Numbered from the stretch's first letter, positions 10,721 to 22,427 are shown. The stretch: 64,000 bases of DNA from Euleptes europaea (GCF_029931775.1 NC_079328.1:8918501-8982500), one strand, 5' to 3'. The notes: generated by a model not told the origin, from the sequence alone. Numbers and translations are program-made.

Positions 10721-11128
10721 TAGAATCATAGAGTTGGAAGGGACCACCAGGGTCATCTAGTCCAACCCCCTGCACAATGCAGGAAATTCACAGCTACCTC
10801 CCCCCCACACCCCCAGTGACCCCTACTCCATGCCCAGAAGATGGCCAAGATGCCTTCCCTCTCATCATCTCCCTAAGGTCATGGAATCAGCATTGCCATC
10901 TAGCCTCCTCTTAAAAACCTCCAGGGAAGGAGCGCTCACCACCTCCCGAGGAAGCCTGTTCCACTGAGGAACTGCTCAAACTGTTAAAAAATTCTTCCTA
11001 ATGTCTAGACGGAAACGCTTTTGATTTAATTTCAACCCGTTGGTTCTGGTCCGACCTTCTGGGGCAACAGAAAACAACTCGGCACCATCCTCTATATGAC
11101 AGCCCTTCAATCTCCCCAGTCCTCATTT
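10721..11128 (-). mobile_element. CR1 LINE 3' end
   Basis: The plus-strand start TAGAATCATAGAGTTGGAAG is the reverse CR1 terminus. The rest encodes in reverse the last part of CR1 ORF2 and its tail (GAGGAAGCCTGTTCC, ACTGTTAAAAAATTCTTCC, CCGTTGGTTCTGGTCCGACC). It is closely similar to the 3' end of the plus-strand CR1 at 16400-18300. Confidence 0.8.
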
Positions 11129-13560
11129 CATATTCTAACCACACTGGCTTTGAAAATCTGAAATTTGCAGCACCTTATCCAAGACACCCTGCTTAGCAGT
11201 GGCATCTGAAAATTGAACATTTACATCATGGCGTTCAAGCATGAGAGGTTATATTCTTCAGCCCAGAAGCATTACGGCAGAAAGTGCTGTAGGAAAGCCA
11301 GACATAAGCTGGAATGTTGGGCTATTGCTGTTGCCCTCATACACTTGAATCAGACTTGGCCTATTTCCTGCAGGACCATGAATCACTCGCTGCCAGGTGT
11401 TTGTGTAAAAGAATCGCCTGGTGAACAGAAGTACGCATTATGGTGAAGGCATGAAAAAGTCATCACATAAAAGCTGTTCTCACATCCTCCGTGTGGTCAA
11501 GGTAATGTGCAGATGAGCACTTAATGTGTAGTGCCCTGAACATTAACATCATGCGTCAATGTATTGTTGAATGAAATACATCAGTTTTCATTCCCCCTTA
11601 CCATGAATTTAATTTCAGCACTGTTTGGGGAAAAGCACACACAAATCAAGACAGATTACCAAAAGGTAGGTAAAACTGTAGAATTAATCCGACTTCTATT
11701 ATCACACTATTCCAATGGCAGAGAACAGTTCACAAGGGGAAAATGACATAAAGTCACATTTGCTGGTCTTGTGTGAGTTCTTCTCTTATATATATTTACA
11801 CAGGGCATTTTTGGTTACAGTAATTGCCAGCACCAGCACCTTTTCCCGGGGCTCTCCCAAGTCTGGGGGGTGGGGGAGATTAGTGGAAATTGGCACAACC
11901 TTATAAATGAGTAATGGCATTTTTTAAAAAACAAAAAAAGCATTGTATTTAAATATATCCTCCTGTCCTTTCAAGAAGGCTCCAAGCCATTTATCTGTGA
12001 GTATAACGGTACAATCCTAAACAGAGTTATACCCTTCTAAGTATTTTTTATAATTTACTTCATTTAGAGCCTGCCTTTCTCCTGGAGATTCAAGGTGATT
12101 TACAGAATTTAAGACCATGCAATCAGAGAGCCAACCAATGAATGATGCAACAAGACCAGGATTACAAAACTGGAGAACAATGCAACCAGTAAACTATCTA
12201 TATTATATCTTGCCTAATACAAAATCAATGGGCTTAGGTGTAACTCTGCTCAGGACTGCTCTGTCAGACAGCTGACCATCCAGGCAGAGACCCTGCGACC
12301 CCACTTCACAGACATTACTGCCCACCACAACCTCTGTCACATAGGCTTAAGGCTACAGGTAGGTCAGGCAGTCACAGTACACCACCCATCTTGTCTCTTT
12401 TTAGTATACAGGCAGCCCTGATTCTTTCAAAAATGAGGTCCCCTCTCTCATTTCCGGAGACGATACTAGATAGAGCAGTCCAATTCCCTTATCAAACTCC
12501 CCTTACGTAAACACTTCACAGAGCTATTGGGGTTGGGACTTAAACACTGCTGCAGTCTCATGTTGCCACCATTTATTAATATGTATATATAGAGAGAGAG
12601 GCTGAGATCTGACAAGCATCTCTGTGTGTGTACATTTCTTGCCCTAAGACAGTATACATTCAGTCATCAGGATTAACCAGAAAAGAGTTAACTTTTATTG
12701 AAGGCTTAAAACAACATTGGAGTGATTCAGGTCAATAGATAAAACATTTTTAACACTTGAAATTTTTATCCGTAACTCAATTCATGCTTCCATTTGTTGC
12801 AAGTTATCTTCCTTTCAGCCAGCTTCAGATTACTATTTTCCTCACTCACTGGCTCAAGCTGTCATCTGTCTTCTACACAACTCTAGTTCTCTCTGCAACT
12901 GACTCTAACTACCAGCTTTCCTCCCATCCTTCCTACAGCTGTCATTGGTTATTCACAGAGAGAGGCGGAACTTGACCTGTCCATCATAGACCCAGTTAGA
13001 CGTGACAATGTAGTGGTACCATGGTCCTCAAGATAGTTGCTATATGATGTCATTATATAATACTATCTAAAATATGCCTTTGAGGTCTTTTTCTAGTGCA
13101 GTGCCTTTTATTCAAAAAATTACCTTCTGAAGAGGTCCCATGAGCCTATTTTTTTATTTTTAAAATGCATGGGTTTGTTTCAATTTTTTTTAAAAATGTG
13201 TATGGGCACTGAACAAATATCAAAAGCACTAGAGAAGGGGACCATAGTTCAGTGGCAGAAAATATAATTTCCCTCACAGAAGGGCTCTCAGTTTGATGCC
13301 TGACCTTTCCTGCTTTAAAAAATAGATTATAGGTAGCAGGCTGAGAAAAAGGTTCCTACCTGAGAACTGGTCAGCTGTGTAGGGTTGTTGTTTTTTCCCA
13401 GACTGGAGAAAAAGTACAAGTCCTGGCCAGACTGGGAGCAGAAGTATATGAAGTGCTGAAACAGATCCAAGTGGACAAGGCAGCCTGAAGGCCAGAGTCC
13501 CAAGTCTAGCCAAATGGCAGCTGTAAGGAGGCTCTGGGGAGGAGGGGAAGCTGGCTGCTG
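11129..13560. other. unassigned intergenic DNA with worn repeats
   Basis: Near 12010-12040 and 12220-12260 are fragments of a common squamate motif (GCAATCCTAAACAGAG-like and CAATGGGCTTAGG-like) that I cannot assign. A SINE-tail-like piece lies near 12045-12115 and a short (TA)n/(GA)n run near 12580-12600. No gene is supported. Confidence 0.4.
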
Positions 13561-13950
13561 CAGGGGCCATGGCTCAGTGGTAGAGCATCTGCTTGGCACA
13601 CGGATGGTCCCAGGTTCAAGGTCCAGCATCTCCATCTGAAAGGGGATGTGAAAGACCTCAGCCTGAGGCCCTGGAGAACCACTGCCCATCTAAGTAGATG
13701 ATATTTGTTAGAGCTGCCAACTCTGGGTTGGGAAATACCTGGAGATTTTTGGGGTGGAGCCTGAGGAGGGTGGGGTTTGGAGAGGGGAGGAACTTCAATG
13801 TCATTGAGTCCAATTGCCATTTTCTCCAGGTGAACTCATCTCTATCAGATGGAGATCAGTTGTCCTAGCGGGAGATCTCCAGCCACTACCTGGATACTGA
13901 CATTGATGACTAAGAGTCTGATTCAGTATAAAGCAGATTGATGTGTTCAG
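13561..13950 (+). mobile_element. tRNA-derived SINE split by a MITE
   Basis: The SINE head with GGCTCAGTGGTAGAGC (near 13571) runs to AAGTAGATGAT near 13701, and its remaining part resumes at about 13895 and ends at GATGTGTTCAG (13950). The gap is filled by an 'AGGGTTGCC'-family MITE. Confidence 0.75.
13709..13894 (+). mobile_element. hAT-type MITE inside a SINE
   Basis: It matches the 7049-7257 element from its left end (TAGAGCTGCCAACTC) through GAGATCTCCAGCC, but the last part of the right inverted repeat is missing, so no 8-bp duplication can be read. It is inserted in the SINE at 13561-13950. Confidence 0.7.
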
Positions 13951-14221
13951 TGAGCCAGAAATAGGCAGAAAAGGAGATATGGGGAAGAACCAGTAGACGA
14001 ATAGGCAGCCATCCAGAGCAAGGCCAACAAAAGCCAGAGTCTAGTTAGAATAAATAATATAAATAAAATTCATTTGTAGCTAGTATGCCAGATAAAACAG
14101 GTAAAACAGAAACTAACCATACAAAGTATATGTTTACAACCAAGGCCCACAAAAATTTGGAATCACCCAATTTTACATTTCCAAGAGTCTAGTTAGTACC
14201 CAGACCTAACTTAGAAGCATA
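13951..14221. other. unassigned spacer
   Basis: No feature seen. Confidence 0.4.
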
Positions 14222-14612
14222 AGAACATAAGAAAAGCCCTGCTGGATCAGACCAATGTCCATCAAGTCCAGCAGTCTGTTCACACAGTGGCCAACCAGGT
14301 GCCTCTAGGAAGCCCCCAAAGAAGACAACTGCTGCAGCATTTTCCTGCCTGTGTTCCACAGCACCTAATATAATAGGCATGCCCCTCTGATCCTGAAGAG
14401 AATAGGTATGCTTCATGACTAGTATCTATTTTTACTAGTAGCCATGAATAGCCATGAATAGCCTTCCAAGTTGGCAGCCATCACCACATCCTGGGGCAGG
14501 GAGTTCCACAATTGAACTATGCGTTGTGTGAAGAAATACTTCCTTTTATCAGTTTTGAATCTCTCCCCCTCCAGCTTCAGCAGATGACCCCGTGTTCTAG
14601 TATTATGAGAAA
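14222..14612 (-). mobile_element. CR1 LINE 3' end, second subfamily
   Basis: The plus-strand start, AGAACATAAGAAAAGCCCTG, is the reverse terminus of a CR1 subfamily that differs from the 10721 copy. The text includes CTGGATCAGACCAATG and CTGGGGCAGGGAGTTCC. Part of the same subfamily occurs in plus orientation at 28242-28567. Confidence 0.8.
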
Positions 14613-15009
14613 GTGAAAAAGAGACTCTTGGAAAAGTGGGCCAGGAGAGCCCTAGTGGGATTTGAGAGGCTCAGATGATTCACCTGAAAGCCATAAGTGA
14701 GACTCCTGGGCCAAGTCATTCATGGTTCATCCAGATGTACTCATGAGCTCATAGGAACCACTGAAAAGGTGAGTCTGTGGGGGCTCTACAAAAAACCTTG
14801 GCGTTCGTCTTCTGCTTTATATCCCAGTCATCTTTAAGTCCAAAGGAATGGCTTTCTAGTACCGGTACACATTAGTCTGGCTGACCAGGCCTTTCTGAAA
14901 AGGTGGGAGCATTTTTTGTCTTGTATTCTTTGCACAGAGGACACTAGTTAACTGCCTGTCAGGGTCCCAGATTTAATGCAAAATGCAAAATGTACAAATG
15001 TCATAATTG
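14613..15009. other. unassigned intergenic DNA
   Basis: No gene or named repeat seen. Confidence 0.4.
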
Positions 15010-15236
15010 AGAGCCAGTGTGGTGTAGTGGTTAGACCAGGATCTGGGAGACGCAGCTCCAAATCTCTGCTCTGCCATGGAGGCTTGCTGAGTGACCTTGG
15101 GCCTATCACATACTCTCACTTAACTTACCTCACATGATGGTTGTGAGGATAAAAGGGAGGAGAGGAAACAATGTAAGCTGTTTTGAGTCCCACTGGGGAG
15201 AGAGGTAGGGTATAAAAAGTAAAAAAAAATTTTTTT
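15010..15236 (+). mobile_element. tRNA-derived SINE with TATAAA-type tail
   Basis: The head GAGCCAGTGTGGTGTAGTGG is followed by a GTGACCTTGGGCC body and the tail GGGAGAGAGGTAGGGTATAA with an A-rich end. The tail differs from the Sauria-type copies with CTTCTT tails, so this is a separate but related family. It lies directly next to a BovB fragment. Confidence 0.75.
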
Positions 15237-15665
15237 GATCTAGAACCCACAGATATTTGTCTTTTAGGCAGTCCATGGTATCCATAAAACTCTCCTCCGA
15301 CACCACATTTCAAACGAATCAACTTGCTTCCTGTCAGCTTTCTTCATTGTTAGGGTTGCCAACCTCCAGATATTAGCTGGAGATCTCCTGGTATTACAAC
15401 TGATCTCCAGCCAATAGAGTGACCTGATTCATTGTTCAATGTTGACACCCATATATAGCAATGGGGAATGTTATGGTATGTATTATCTTGATCTTGGTCG
15501 CCAGCAACACATCCTTACGCTTAAGAATCTTTTCTAGCTCCCTCATGACTGCCCTCCCCAATCTTAATCTCCTTCTGATTTTTTGGTTGCAGTCTCCCTT
15601 TTGGTTGATGATGGAGCCAAAGAACAGAAAGTCTTGAATAATTTCAGTTTCCAACAGAACTGGTT
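15237..15665 (-). mobile_element. BovB (RTE) LINE fragment split by a MITE
   Basis: The minus strand encodes the C-terminal part of BovB ORF2. The segment near 15440-15650 reads LFFGSIINQKGDCNQKIRRR, a signature of this protein, followed by the LATKIKIIHTITFPIAIYG block. The 3' continuation is at 15237-15350. A 77-bp MITE (15351-15427) interrupts it. It is truncated at both ends. Confidence 0.75.
15351..15427 (-). mobile_element. internally deleted hAT-type MITE, 77 bp
   Basis: It starts TAGGGTTGCCAACCTCC and contains the GATCTCC and CAACTGATCTCCAGCC parts of the MITE family in reverse. It is flanked by a perfect 8-bp duplication TTCATTGT (15343-15350 and 15428-15435). Its insertion inside BovB sequence gives an exact empty-site prediction. 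Confidence 0.75.
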
Positions 15666-15687
15666 ACTAAATATGTTCTTATGTTGA

Positions 15688-15899
15688 AGTGGTACGGTAT
15701 GGTGGGGGTTAAAGTGTCAGATTAAGATGTGGGGTGGCTAATTTCAAATCTCCACTCCACCACAGAAGCTTGCTGGGAGACCTTGGACCAGTGACCCACT
15801 CTCAGTCTACTCTAACCTATCTCACAATATTATTGTGGGAAGAAAATGAAGGCGAGGAGAAGGATGCTTTCAGTCCCCATTAGGGAGAAAAGAGGGGTC
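15688..15899 (+). mobile_element. diverged tRNA-derived SINE
   Basis: A worn copy of the family at 15010: GGTATGGTGGGGGTTAAAGT, CTTGCTGGGAGACCTTGGACC and GTCCCCATTAGGGAGAAA mark its head, middle and tail. No target duplication is visible. Confidence 0.6.
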
Positions 15900-16399
15900 T
15901 CCCATGCCATTCACACACACTGTATTCCTCATTTCAAATCCTCCATTAAAGTTTTACCTAATTAAAATGTATGAATTTAATTTTTAAATGATCTTTTTAC
16001 CTCTTCCAATCATAATTCATATCTCCATAGTGATGATAAAGGGATAAGCAGGAAAGCAAACAAGCAGGGAAGTCTAAATGAGGAGAAATGCAGGGGGGAG
16101 GGAGGTGAGAGAGAGGGAGGGAGGGGAATTCTCAGAGTCCAACAAAATCAATAGGCTGTTTCCCTGTGTAATATACATTTATTTCACTCCATAAAATTTA
16201 CAGACTGGGTGCTGATTTATTCCAGCCCCCAACTCAAAAAAATTGGAGTTAGGTCAAATTGCCCAAAGCGGTCACAGCCAGCCAATAGGAGAACAAATGA
16301 GAGTACTAAAAAAAAATAGCATCCTTGCTTTTGACTCACACACTCATCTCTTCTGTCTCACTAATATCTCTTGTCTCCAAATCTTTTAATATGGTTGCC
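15900..16399. other. unassigned intergenic DNA
   Basis: A purine-rich stretch lies near 16090-16130. Otherwise no feature is seen. Confidence 0.4.
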
Positions 16400-18300
16400 A
16401 CTTTGCAATATAAACAAATAACTAGTGCTTGTAGGGAGAGTGTTAGGAAAGCTAAAGCTCAGTATGAGCTTAGGCTAGCGAGAGATGCTAAACACAACAA
16501 AAAGGATTCTTTTCCTATGTAAAGAGTAAGAATAAGAACAAGGACATGATAAGCCCACTGTGGGGACTGGAAAGTGAAATTGTAACAGGAGATGAAGAGA
16601 GGACAGAACTGCTCAATTCCTACTTTTCCTCGGTCTTTTCTTCTGACAGAAATAATGCTCAACATGGCATAAGCAGAACACATGATGAGGGAAGGGAGTT
16701 GCAGCCAAAGATTGGCATTGGGGTAGTGCACAAACATCTAGTTTCTTTAAATGAAACAAGGTCCTCAGGGCCAGATGAATTGCATCCAAGGGTTTCGAGA
16801 ACTTGCAGATGTAATTTCTGAGCCTCTGTCCATTATTTTTGAGAATTCTTGGAGAACAGGTGAGGTGCCAGAAGACTGGAGGCGGGAAAATGTTGTCCCC
16901 ATCTTCAAGAAGGGGAAAAAGGAGGATCCGGGTAACTATCGACCCATCAGTTTGATGTCTATACCGGGAAAAGATTTTGAACAAATCATCAAACAGCCAG
17001 TCCTTGAGCATTTAGAAAGGATGGATCTGATCACTAAGAGCCAGCAGGGGTTTCTCAAGAACAAGTCATGTCAGACTAATCTTATCTCCTTTTTTGAGAA
17101 ACTTACTACCTTGCTGGATCATGGGAATGCAGTAGACATAGTTTATCTAGATTTCAGTAAGGCTTTTCATAAGGTTCCCCATAATATTCTTTTTGACAAA
17201 TTGGGAAAATGTGATTTTGATCCTATTACTGTTAGGTGGATCTGTAACTGGTTGACAGATCGCACCCAAAGAGTGCTAGTTAATGGTTCCTCATCCACTT
17301 GGAGAGGAGTGACTAGTAGAGTTCCTCAGGGATCTGTCCTGGGCCCTGTGTTGTTCAATATCTTTATAAATGATTTGGATGAAGGAATAGAGGGTATGCT
17401 TATTAAATTTGCAGATGTTACTAAATTGGGAGGGGTAGCAAATATGGTAGAAGACAGAGCCAGGATACAGGATGATCTTGACAGGCTGGAGAATTGGGCT
17501 AAAACCAATAAAATGCATTTCAACAGAGATAAATGTAAAGTTCTGCATTTAGGTAGGAAAAATCAAATGCATAATGTGATGCAGTAGCTAAAAAGGCAAA
17601 TGCGATCTTGGGCTGCATCAACAGAAGTATAATGTCCAGATCACACAAAGTGATGGTATCGCTTTACTCTGCTCTGGTTAGACCTCACCTAGAGTATTGT
17701 GTTCAGTTTTGGGCACCAAAATTTAAGAAGGATGTAGACAAGCTGGTATGTGTCCAGAGGAGGGCAACAAAGATGGTGAGGGGTATGGAGACCAAGTCCT
17801 ATGAGGAAAGGTTAAAGGAGCTGGATATGTTTAGCCTGAAGAGGAGAAGACTGAGAGGGGATATGATAACTATCTTCAAGTACTTGAAGGGCTGTCTATA
17901 TGACCAAGTTGTGCCGAGGGTGCTGAGTTGTTTTCTGTTGCCCCAGAAGGTCGGACCAGAACCAACGGGTTGAAATTAAATCAAAAAAGTTTCCATCTAG
18001 ACATTAGGAAGAATTTTCTAACAGTTAGAGCGGCTCCTGGGTGGAACAGGCTTCTTCGGGAGGTGGTAAGTTCTCCTCCCATGGAGGTTTTTAAGCAGAG
18101 ACTAGATGGCCATCTGTCAGCAATGCTGATTCAGTGACCTTAGGCAGTTCATGAGAGGGAGGGCATCTTGGCCATCTTCTGGGCATGGAGTAGGGGTCAC
18201 TGGGTGTGCAGGGGGGAGGTAGTTGTGAAATTCCTGCATTGTACAGGGGGTTGGACCAGATGACCCTGGTGGTCCCTTCCAACTCTATGATTCTATGATT
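16400..18300 (+). mobile_element. CR1 LINE, 5'-truncated, about 1.9 kb
   Basis: This is the longest CR1 copy in the window. It begins inside ORF2, upstream of the reverse transcriptase, runs through the RT and C-terminal domain, and ends in the CR1 tail TTGGACCAGATGACCCTGG with short ATTCTATG-type repeats at about 18290-18300. The 3' part matches the minus-strand copy at 10721-11128. Confidence 0.85.
16546..17973 (+). pseudogene. CR1 ORF2 reverse transcriptase remnant
   Basis: The longest open part, 16751-17587 (278 codons), encodes the fingers and palm of a CR1 reverse transcriptase. NYRPISLMS is near residue 63 and VYLDFSKAFHKVPH carries the first catalytic Asp. PQGSVLGPVLFNIFINDL follows, and then FADV stands where the active CR1 site reads FADD. 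The changed second Asp (codon at 17417-17419) alone would kill the enzyme. A stop follows at 17585, and the text then resumes in another frame (17608-17973) as the C-terminal domain, [18 protein letters not shown]. About 50 codons of the usual sequence appear to be missing between the two parts. An N-terminal piece, CRESVRKAKAQYELRLARD, lies upstream at about 16425-16480. The copy is dead and only shows that CR1 was once active in this lineage. Confidence 0.8.
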
Positions 18301-18352
18301 TGACTAACCTCATTTAAAGTAATTTAAGTCAATGGATGTTCCCACCACATCT
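18301..18352. other. short spacer with MITE target site
   Basis: The spacer between the CR1 end and the MITE. The MITE target duplication GCCATCAG starts at 18353. Confidence 0.5.
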
Positions 18353-18360
18353 GCCATCAG

Positions 18361-18557
18361 TAGGGTTGCCAGGTCCCTCTTCTGCACTGGTGGGAGATTT
18401 GGGGGGCGGGGCCTGAGGAGCCTGAGGGTTTGGGGAGAGGAGGGACTTCAATGCCAATTGCCAAAGCGGCCCTTTTCTCCAGATGAACTGATCTCTATCG
18501 GCTGGAGATCAGTTGTAATAGCAGGAGATCTCTAGCTAGTACCTGGTGGCAATTCTA
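18361..18557 (+). mobile_element. hAT-type MITE, 'AGGGTTGCC' family
   Basis: A 197-bp copy starting TAGGGTTGCCAGG and ending GGTGGCAATTCTA, with a perfect 8-bp duplication GCCATCAG (18353-18360 and 18558-18565). It is structurally complete. Confidence 0.85.
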
Positions 18558-18565
18558 GCCATCAG

Positions 18566-19823
18566 TGAATTATTAAGTATGTGTTGTATTAAGAAGTACC
18601 TTTATCATGATATCTTCAATGCTTCTAGGGAGGGGGGGAGACTATCCTCCAGCAAAAAAAAATCTGCTCTAGCAATCTTTGTTTTAGGCACCTTTATAGG
18701 TGAGTCCTCTTGAAACCGACAATCCTGTTTATATTCCTGCCTCTGTGCCTTGTGGAAGCCTTTACTTTAGACCCCCCTCCCTTGCAGATCTAAAACTGCA
18801 GAAGTGGAAAGGTTAGTCTGTCACCTCTGGCCCCTCTGTAAGCGGCCTTCTCATGTGTAATGAGGTTTATATCAGCCTTGATCACAGCTGACCTTCTCTG
18901 GTTTCCAACCAGTGATCGTGATGAGAAACTTCTTCTCCCATCAATCCCTGGTCTGCCAGGCCTGTTGAGGATTGTTGTGGTGTTTTGCTGTGCTGTGTTG
19001 GGTCAAAAGGTCCCATTTATTTCAATGCTGAGATAATTCTGCAGAAAATACATCCATGGTTATGACCACATCCATGCTGTTTTTAGACTTAACGCTAAGG
19101 ACCCTGGTGACTTTTATTTGTTATGTTCGGATGCACCTGCAGAGCAGAGAAGAAAGAAACCAATTACTTCATGACAATGGTATCAAACTCCTTCTGAAAG
19201 AGTAAAGCCTTGAATATGGGCATCAAGAACTGCAGAAATACAGTTTGACTTCTTTTCTTTTCTTTTTAAATTAACTTGTTCATGAAGGCTTTCACTAAGG
19301 CCAACTGGTGGAATCCTGGATACTTTGGCTGGCTTTAGTGCTGTTTTGTTGAAACTCCAGACCTTCCACGTTTATTTTCAAACAGGTAATTGCTGTACTA
19401 GATGGAAAAATGGCATGTTTCAGCGCATAAGGAAAATGACCTTCAGAGCTCCCTCAAGGTTTTGAGGCTTGTACACAGCGTTAGATGCTATTCGTTTTAT
19501 TAACAGCCATAATTTTGCCGGTTTGGGCTTGTTAGAATCTCCCTCGATGACTCAAGGCCCAAAGCTGAAAAGCCTCAAAGAGCATCATACATTTTTTTAA
19601 ATATATGGAAATAAAGTTGGGGTCATTTTCTGCAAGTTAGACCAGAGGATTGAAGACGATTTCCATATATCCTGATCGTGACGAGGGCTTTGGACAAGGA
19701 CTTCCAGCAGGAAGCTCTCTTACACACGCCCTATTGGAGTCAATGGAATCAATGCAAAAGTCATTTCCCATGGTCTTGCGCTAGTAGGTTATAGAGCCGC
19801 CATCCTATTTCTGGGTCCACATG
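18566..19823. other. unassigned intergenic DNA
   Basis: About 1.25 kb without a recognisable repeat or gene. Long stretches look like single-copy sequence. Confidence 0.4.
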
Positions 19824-19832
19824 CAAAGCCTG

Positions 19833-20048
19833 CCCTGACCTGGATAGCCCAGGCTTGCCTGCTCTCGTCAGATCTCAGAAGCTCAGCAGGGTTGGCCCTT
19901 GTTAGTACTTGGATGGGAGACCACCAAAGAAGTCCAGGGTCGCTATGCAGAAGGAGGCAATGGCAAAACACCTCTGTTCATCTCTTGCCTTGAGAAGCCT
20001 CCAGAGTAGCCATAGGTCTGCTGTAGCTTGATGGCACTTTCCACCATA
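19833..20048 (+). mobile_element. 5S rRNA-derived SINE
   Basis: The 5S-like part (CTCGTCAGATCTCAGAAGC, TTAGTACTTGGATGGGAGACC) is followed by a BovB-like tail ending near TTGATGGCACTTTCC. It is flanked by a 9-bp duplication CAAAGCCTG (19824-19832 and 20049-20057), typical of LINE-driven insertion. Confidence 0.85.
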
Positions 20049-20057
20049 CAAAGCCTG

Positions 20058-20244
20058 ACAGAATGAGGAATGGCTTCCAACAACTTTAATGTGAACAGCA
20101 ACATTTTATAAAGCAGTCTCTAAGCGTTGTTCTAGAGCTTAGGTCATGTGATCTTAGGGCAAGGCCACAAACTGCCAACTCTCTAAGATGGCTAAATATA
20201 AGACATTGTCTTTAAAGTACAAAGTTTGTCACTACTGTCCATTA
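20058..20244. other. unassigned spacer
   Basis: No feature seen. Confidence 0.4.
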
Positions 20245-20550
20245 GAGGGCCAACGTGGTGTAGTGGTTAAAAGTGGTGAACTCTAATCTGGAGAATTGGG
20301 TTTGATTCCCCACTCCTCCATATGAGTGGCAGACTCTAATCTGGTGAACCGGGTTGGTCTCCCCACTCCTCCACATGAAGCCTGTTGGGTGACCTTGGGC
20401 AAGTCACAGTTCTCTTAGAGTTCTCCAGTCCCACCTACCTCACAGGGTGTCTGTTGTGGGGAGAGGATGGGAATGAGAGTGTAAGCCAGGTTGATTCTCC
20501 TTAAAAGGTAGAGAAAATTGGCATATAAAAACCAACTCTTCTTCTAGTCT
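20245..20550 (+). mobile_element. Sauria/Squam1-type tRNA SINE with duplicated head
   Basis: The segment around GACTCTAATCTGG...CCCCACTCCTCCA occurs twice in tandem (about 20277-20322 and 20329-20375), so this copy is longer than its relatives. The tail CAACTCTTCTTCTAG is present. Confidence 0.8.
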
Positions 20551-21641
20551 CCATCGAAGGCTCCATATTAGCATAAAGCAATTTATTTTTATTAGATTTG
20601 TATCTTTCGTGCTCTGGTGTCAGGTAGCATTCCCCTGGCCAGGGCAAAATATATTGGACCCTCTAACTGCAAGAGACGCGCAGTCACAGGCAAGGTTATG
20701 CAAATGAAGAGAAGCCAGCCCACTAAGCCAGCCCACTAAGGCCCCATCCACTCCGACTTGACAAAGATGGATTAGCAGCCTCAGCTTAAATGAAAGGCTC
20801 TGAAGAAGAAAGAGTGGGGAGATTGCCCCCTCCTCATCAAGGAGGACCTCCTTCGTGATACTGCTTCTACTGCTCTGTTACAATCAAGGGGTAGGAAATG
20901 GTCTGGTGGAGCCCTCTCCTACCACACACATATACACCACAATGGCAGCAGTACCTGTGGCTTGCTCTCCCTTTCTCCTCGGCAACGGTGGCTGTGGTTC
21001 ACCCTCCACTGCTCTTTGGCAGCAGCATCAAAGGCTTACTAGACAAATGGCTTATGCTGAAGCATAGGTCAGCATTACCCGAGCCACGCCATCTTTGGCG
21101 CCGTCTTGATTTTTCCACTAGAAGGAGTAGGGGTGGGGTATGAGTTGAATTGAACTGGATTCCTTGCTTCTTCAGCTGTAAAATGAGCTGACAACCATTT
21201 TTGGTGGCCGAGGGAAAGCCTATGAATTTAATTTGAGGAATGATTTTTAAACACCATAAAAGAGATCTTTAGTTAACAGGAGGACTAAAGTTTTGGATAT
21301 ACTCTTGTTGGATGTCCTACTAAAAGTTCTTATCTCTGTGACCGAAAAGAGAAACAGAGCTGGGTGTCAGCAGCAGAGTGGTGACTCCTCACCTCAGATC
21401 CTCAAAGACTCACCCAATGGTTTCACGGTATTAAATTTCATGGGAGATGAGATGGAACCTGGCAGCCTTTCCCAGACCAACTGCCATGGAATGGAGAAGC
21501 TACCACCATTTTCTGAAATCTACTCTCCAGGAAGAAGTGGAACTATCACAATATGATTACAATATATATCTATCTAGAATATATAAAAAAATATCCAGAA
21601 ATGTAGTTCAAAAAGATAGTATGGTAAATGGCATTAAATGC
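20551..21641. other. unassigned intergenic DNA
   Basis: About 1.1 kb. The middle (20640-21140) is somewhat richer in GC and has overlapping short open frames, but no domain is recognisable. Confidence 0.4.
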
Positions 21642-21838
21642 TAGGGTTGCCAGCTCCAGGTTGGGAAATACCTGGATATTTTTTGGTGGTAGAGCCTGAG
21701 GAGGGAGGGTTTTGGAGAGGGGACTTCAGTGCCTTAGAGCCCAATTGCCAAAACAGCCATTTTCTCCAGGTGAACTGATTTCAATCGGCTGGAGATCAGT
21801 TGTAATAGCAGGAGATCTTCATCCACCACCTGAAGGTT

Positions 21839-22427
21839 CACCTACCCGTACAGAGCTGCACGCCGCTGTGCTCTCTGATTATGTTCGAGCGAATATCATC
21901 CCTAGAGGGCTCAGGATGAACAAGATTCCTACGTTGTTCAGGGGCAATAAGGAATTTAAAGATAAATGGATTGCAATATTGAACCGGTGTTCGGTAGATT
22001 TAATGCTGCTTATTATCGAACAGCAGCTAATATTAAAGTTGACACACAGAAAATGAGAATAAATATAGAAAAGGAGGTCAGTCCTGACAATTACAAAAAA
22101 CAAATGGAGAAATTGGAATTAGAAATCAATAAATTTGCTGAGGAAATCAAGGAATTTAAGAGATAATTCAGAAGAGATAAGGATGATTATGCCAATAAGA
22201 GAGTAGACCCATGGTACTACTCGGATGAAAGTTTCAATCAGAAAGCAGGAAGAAATGGAAGGAATAGACCTAATAGACCAAGACCTTATAGGAAAGATGA
22301 CCAATTTAGTGAGGAAGATTCAAATAGTGACTCCATGACCAGTTCGGGCTCGAGTTATGGATTAAGATCACGAGATGGCCAAACTCGTTTTTTCAAGAAG
22401 CGTCCGTATCGAAAAAAGACCAATTAG
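21839..22427 (+). pseudogene. PLE N-terminal region (upstream frame)
   Basis: The start reads LSDYVRANIIPRGLRMNKIP and CSVDLMLLIIE, matching the conserved N-terminal region of vertebrate PLE proteins. The reading then changes frame near 22025-22055 into AANIKVDTQKMRINIEKEV and a Lys/Glu-rich, probably coiled-coil stretch (22090-22160). After a stop (22164-22166) the same frame continues to a basic, Asn/Arg-rich tail ending at TAG 22425-22427. This region is degraded, unlike the downstream frame. It joins the RT frame at an A_AAA_AAG heptamer. Confidence 0.55.
22412..22418 (+). other. candidate -1 frameshift heptamer A_AAA_AAG
   Basis: The bases A AAA AAG lie so that, in the upstream frame, the codons are AAA (22413-22415) and AAG (22416-22418). 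Two codons later that frame stops at TAG 22425-22427. A one-base backward slip enters exactly the RT-endonuclease frame, whose conserved NLSS block follows at once. This is a textbook -1 slippery sequence in the right phase. A plain indel in the A-run of a formerly single frame is the main alternative. Confidence 0.4.
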
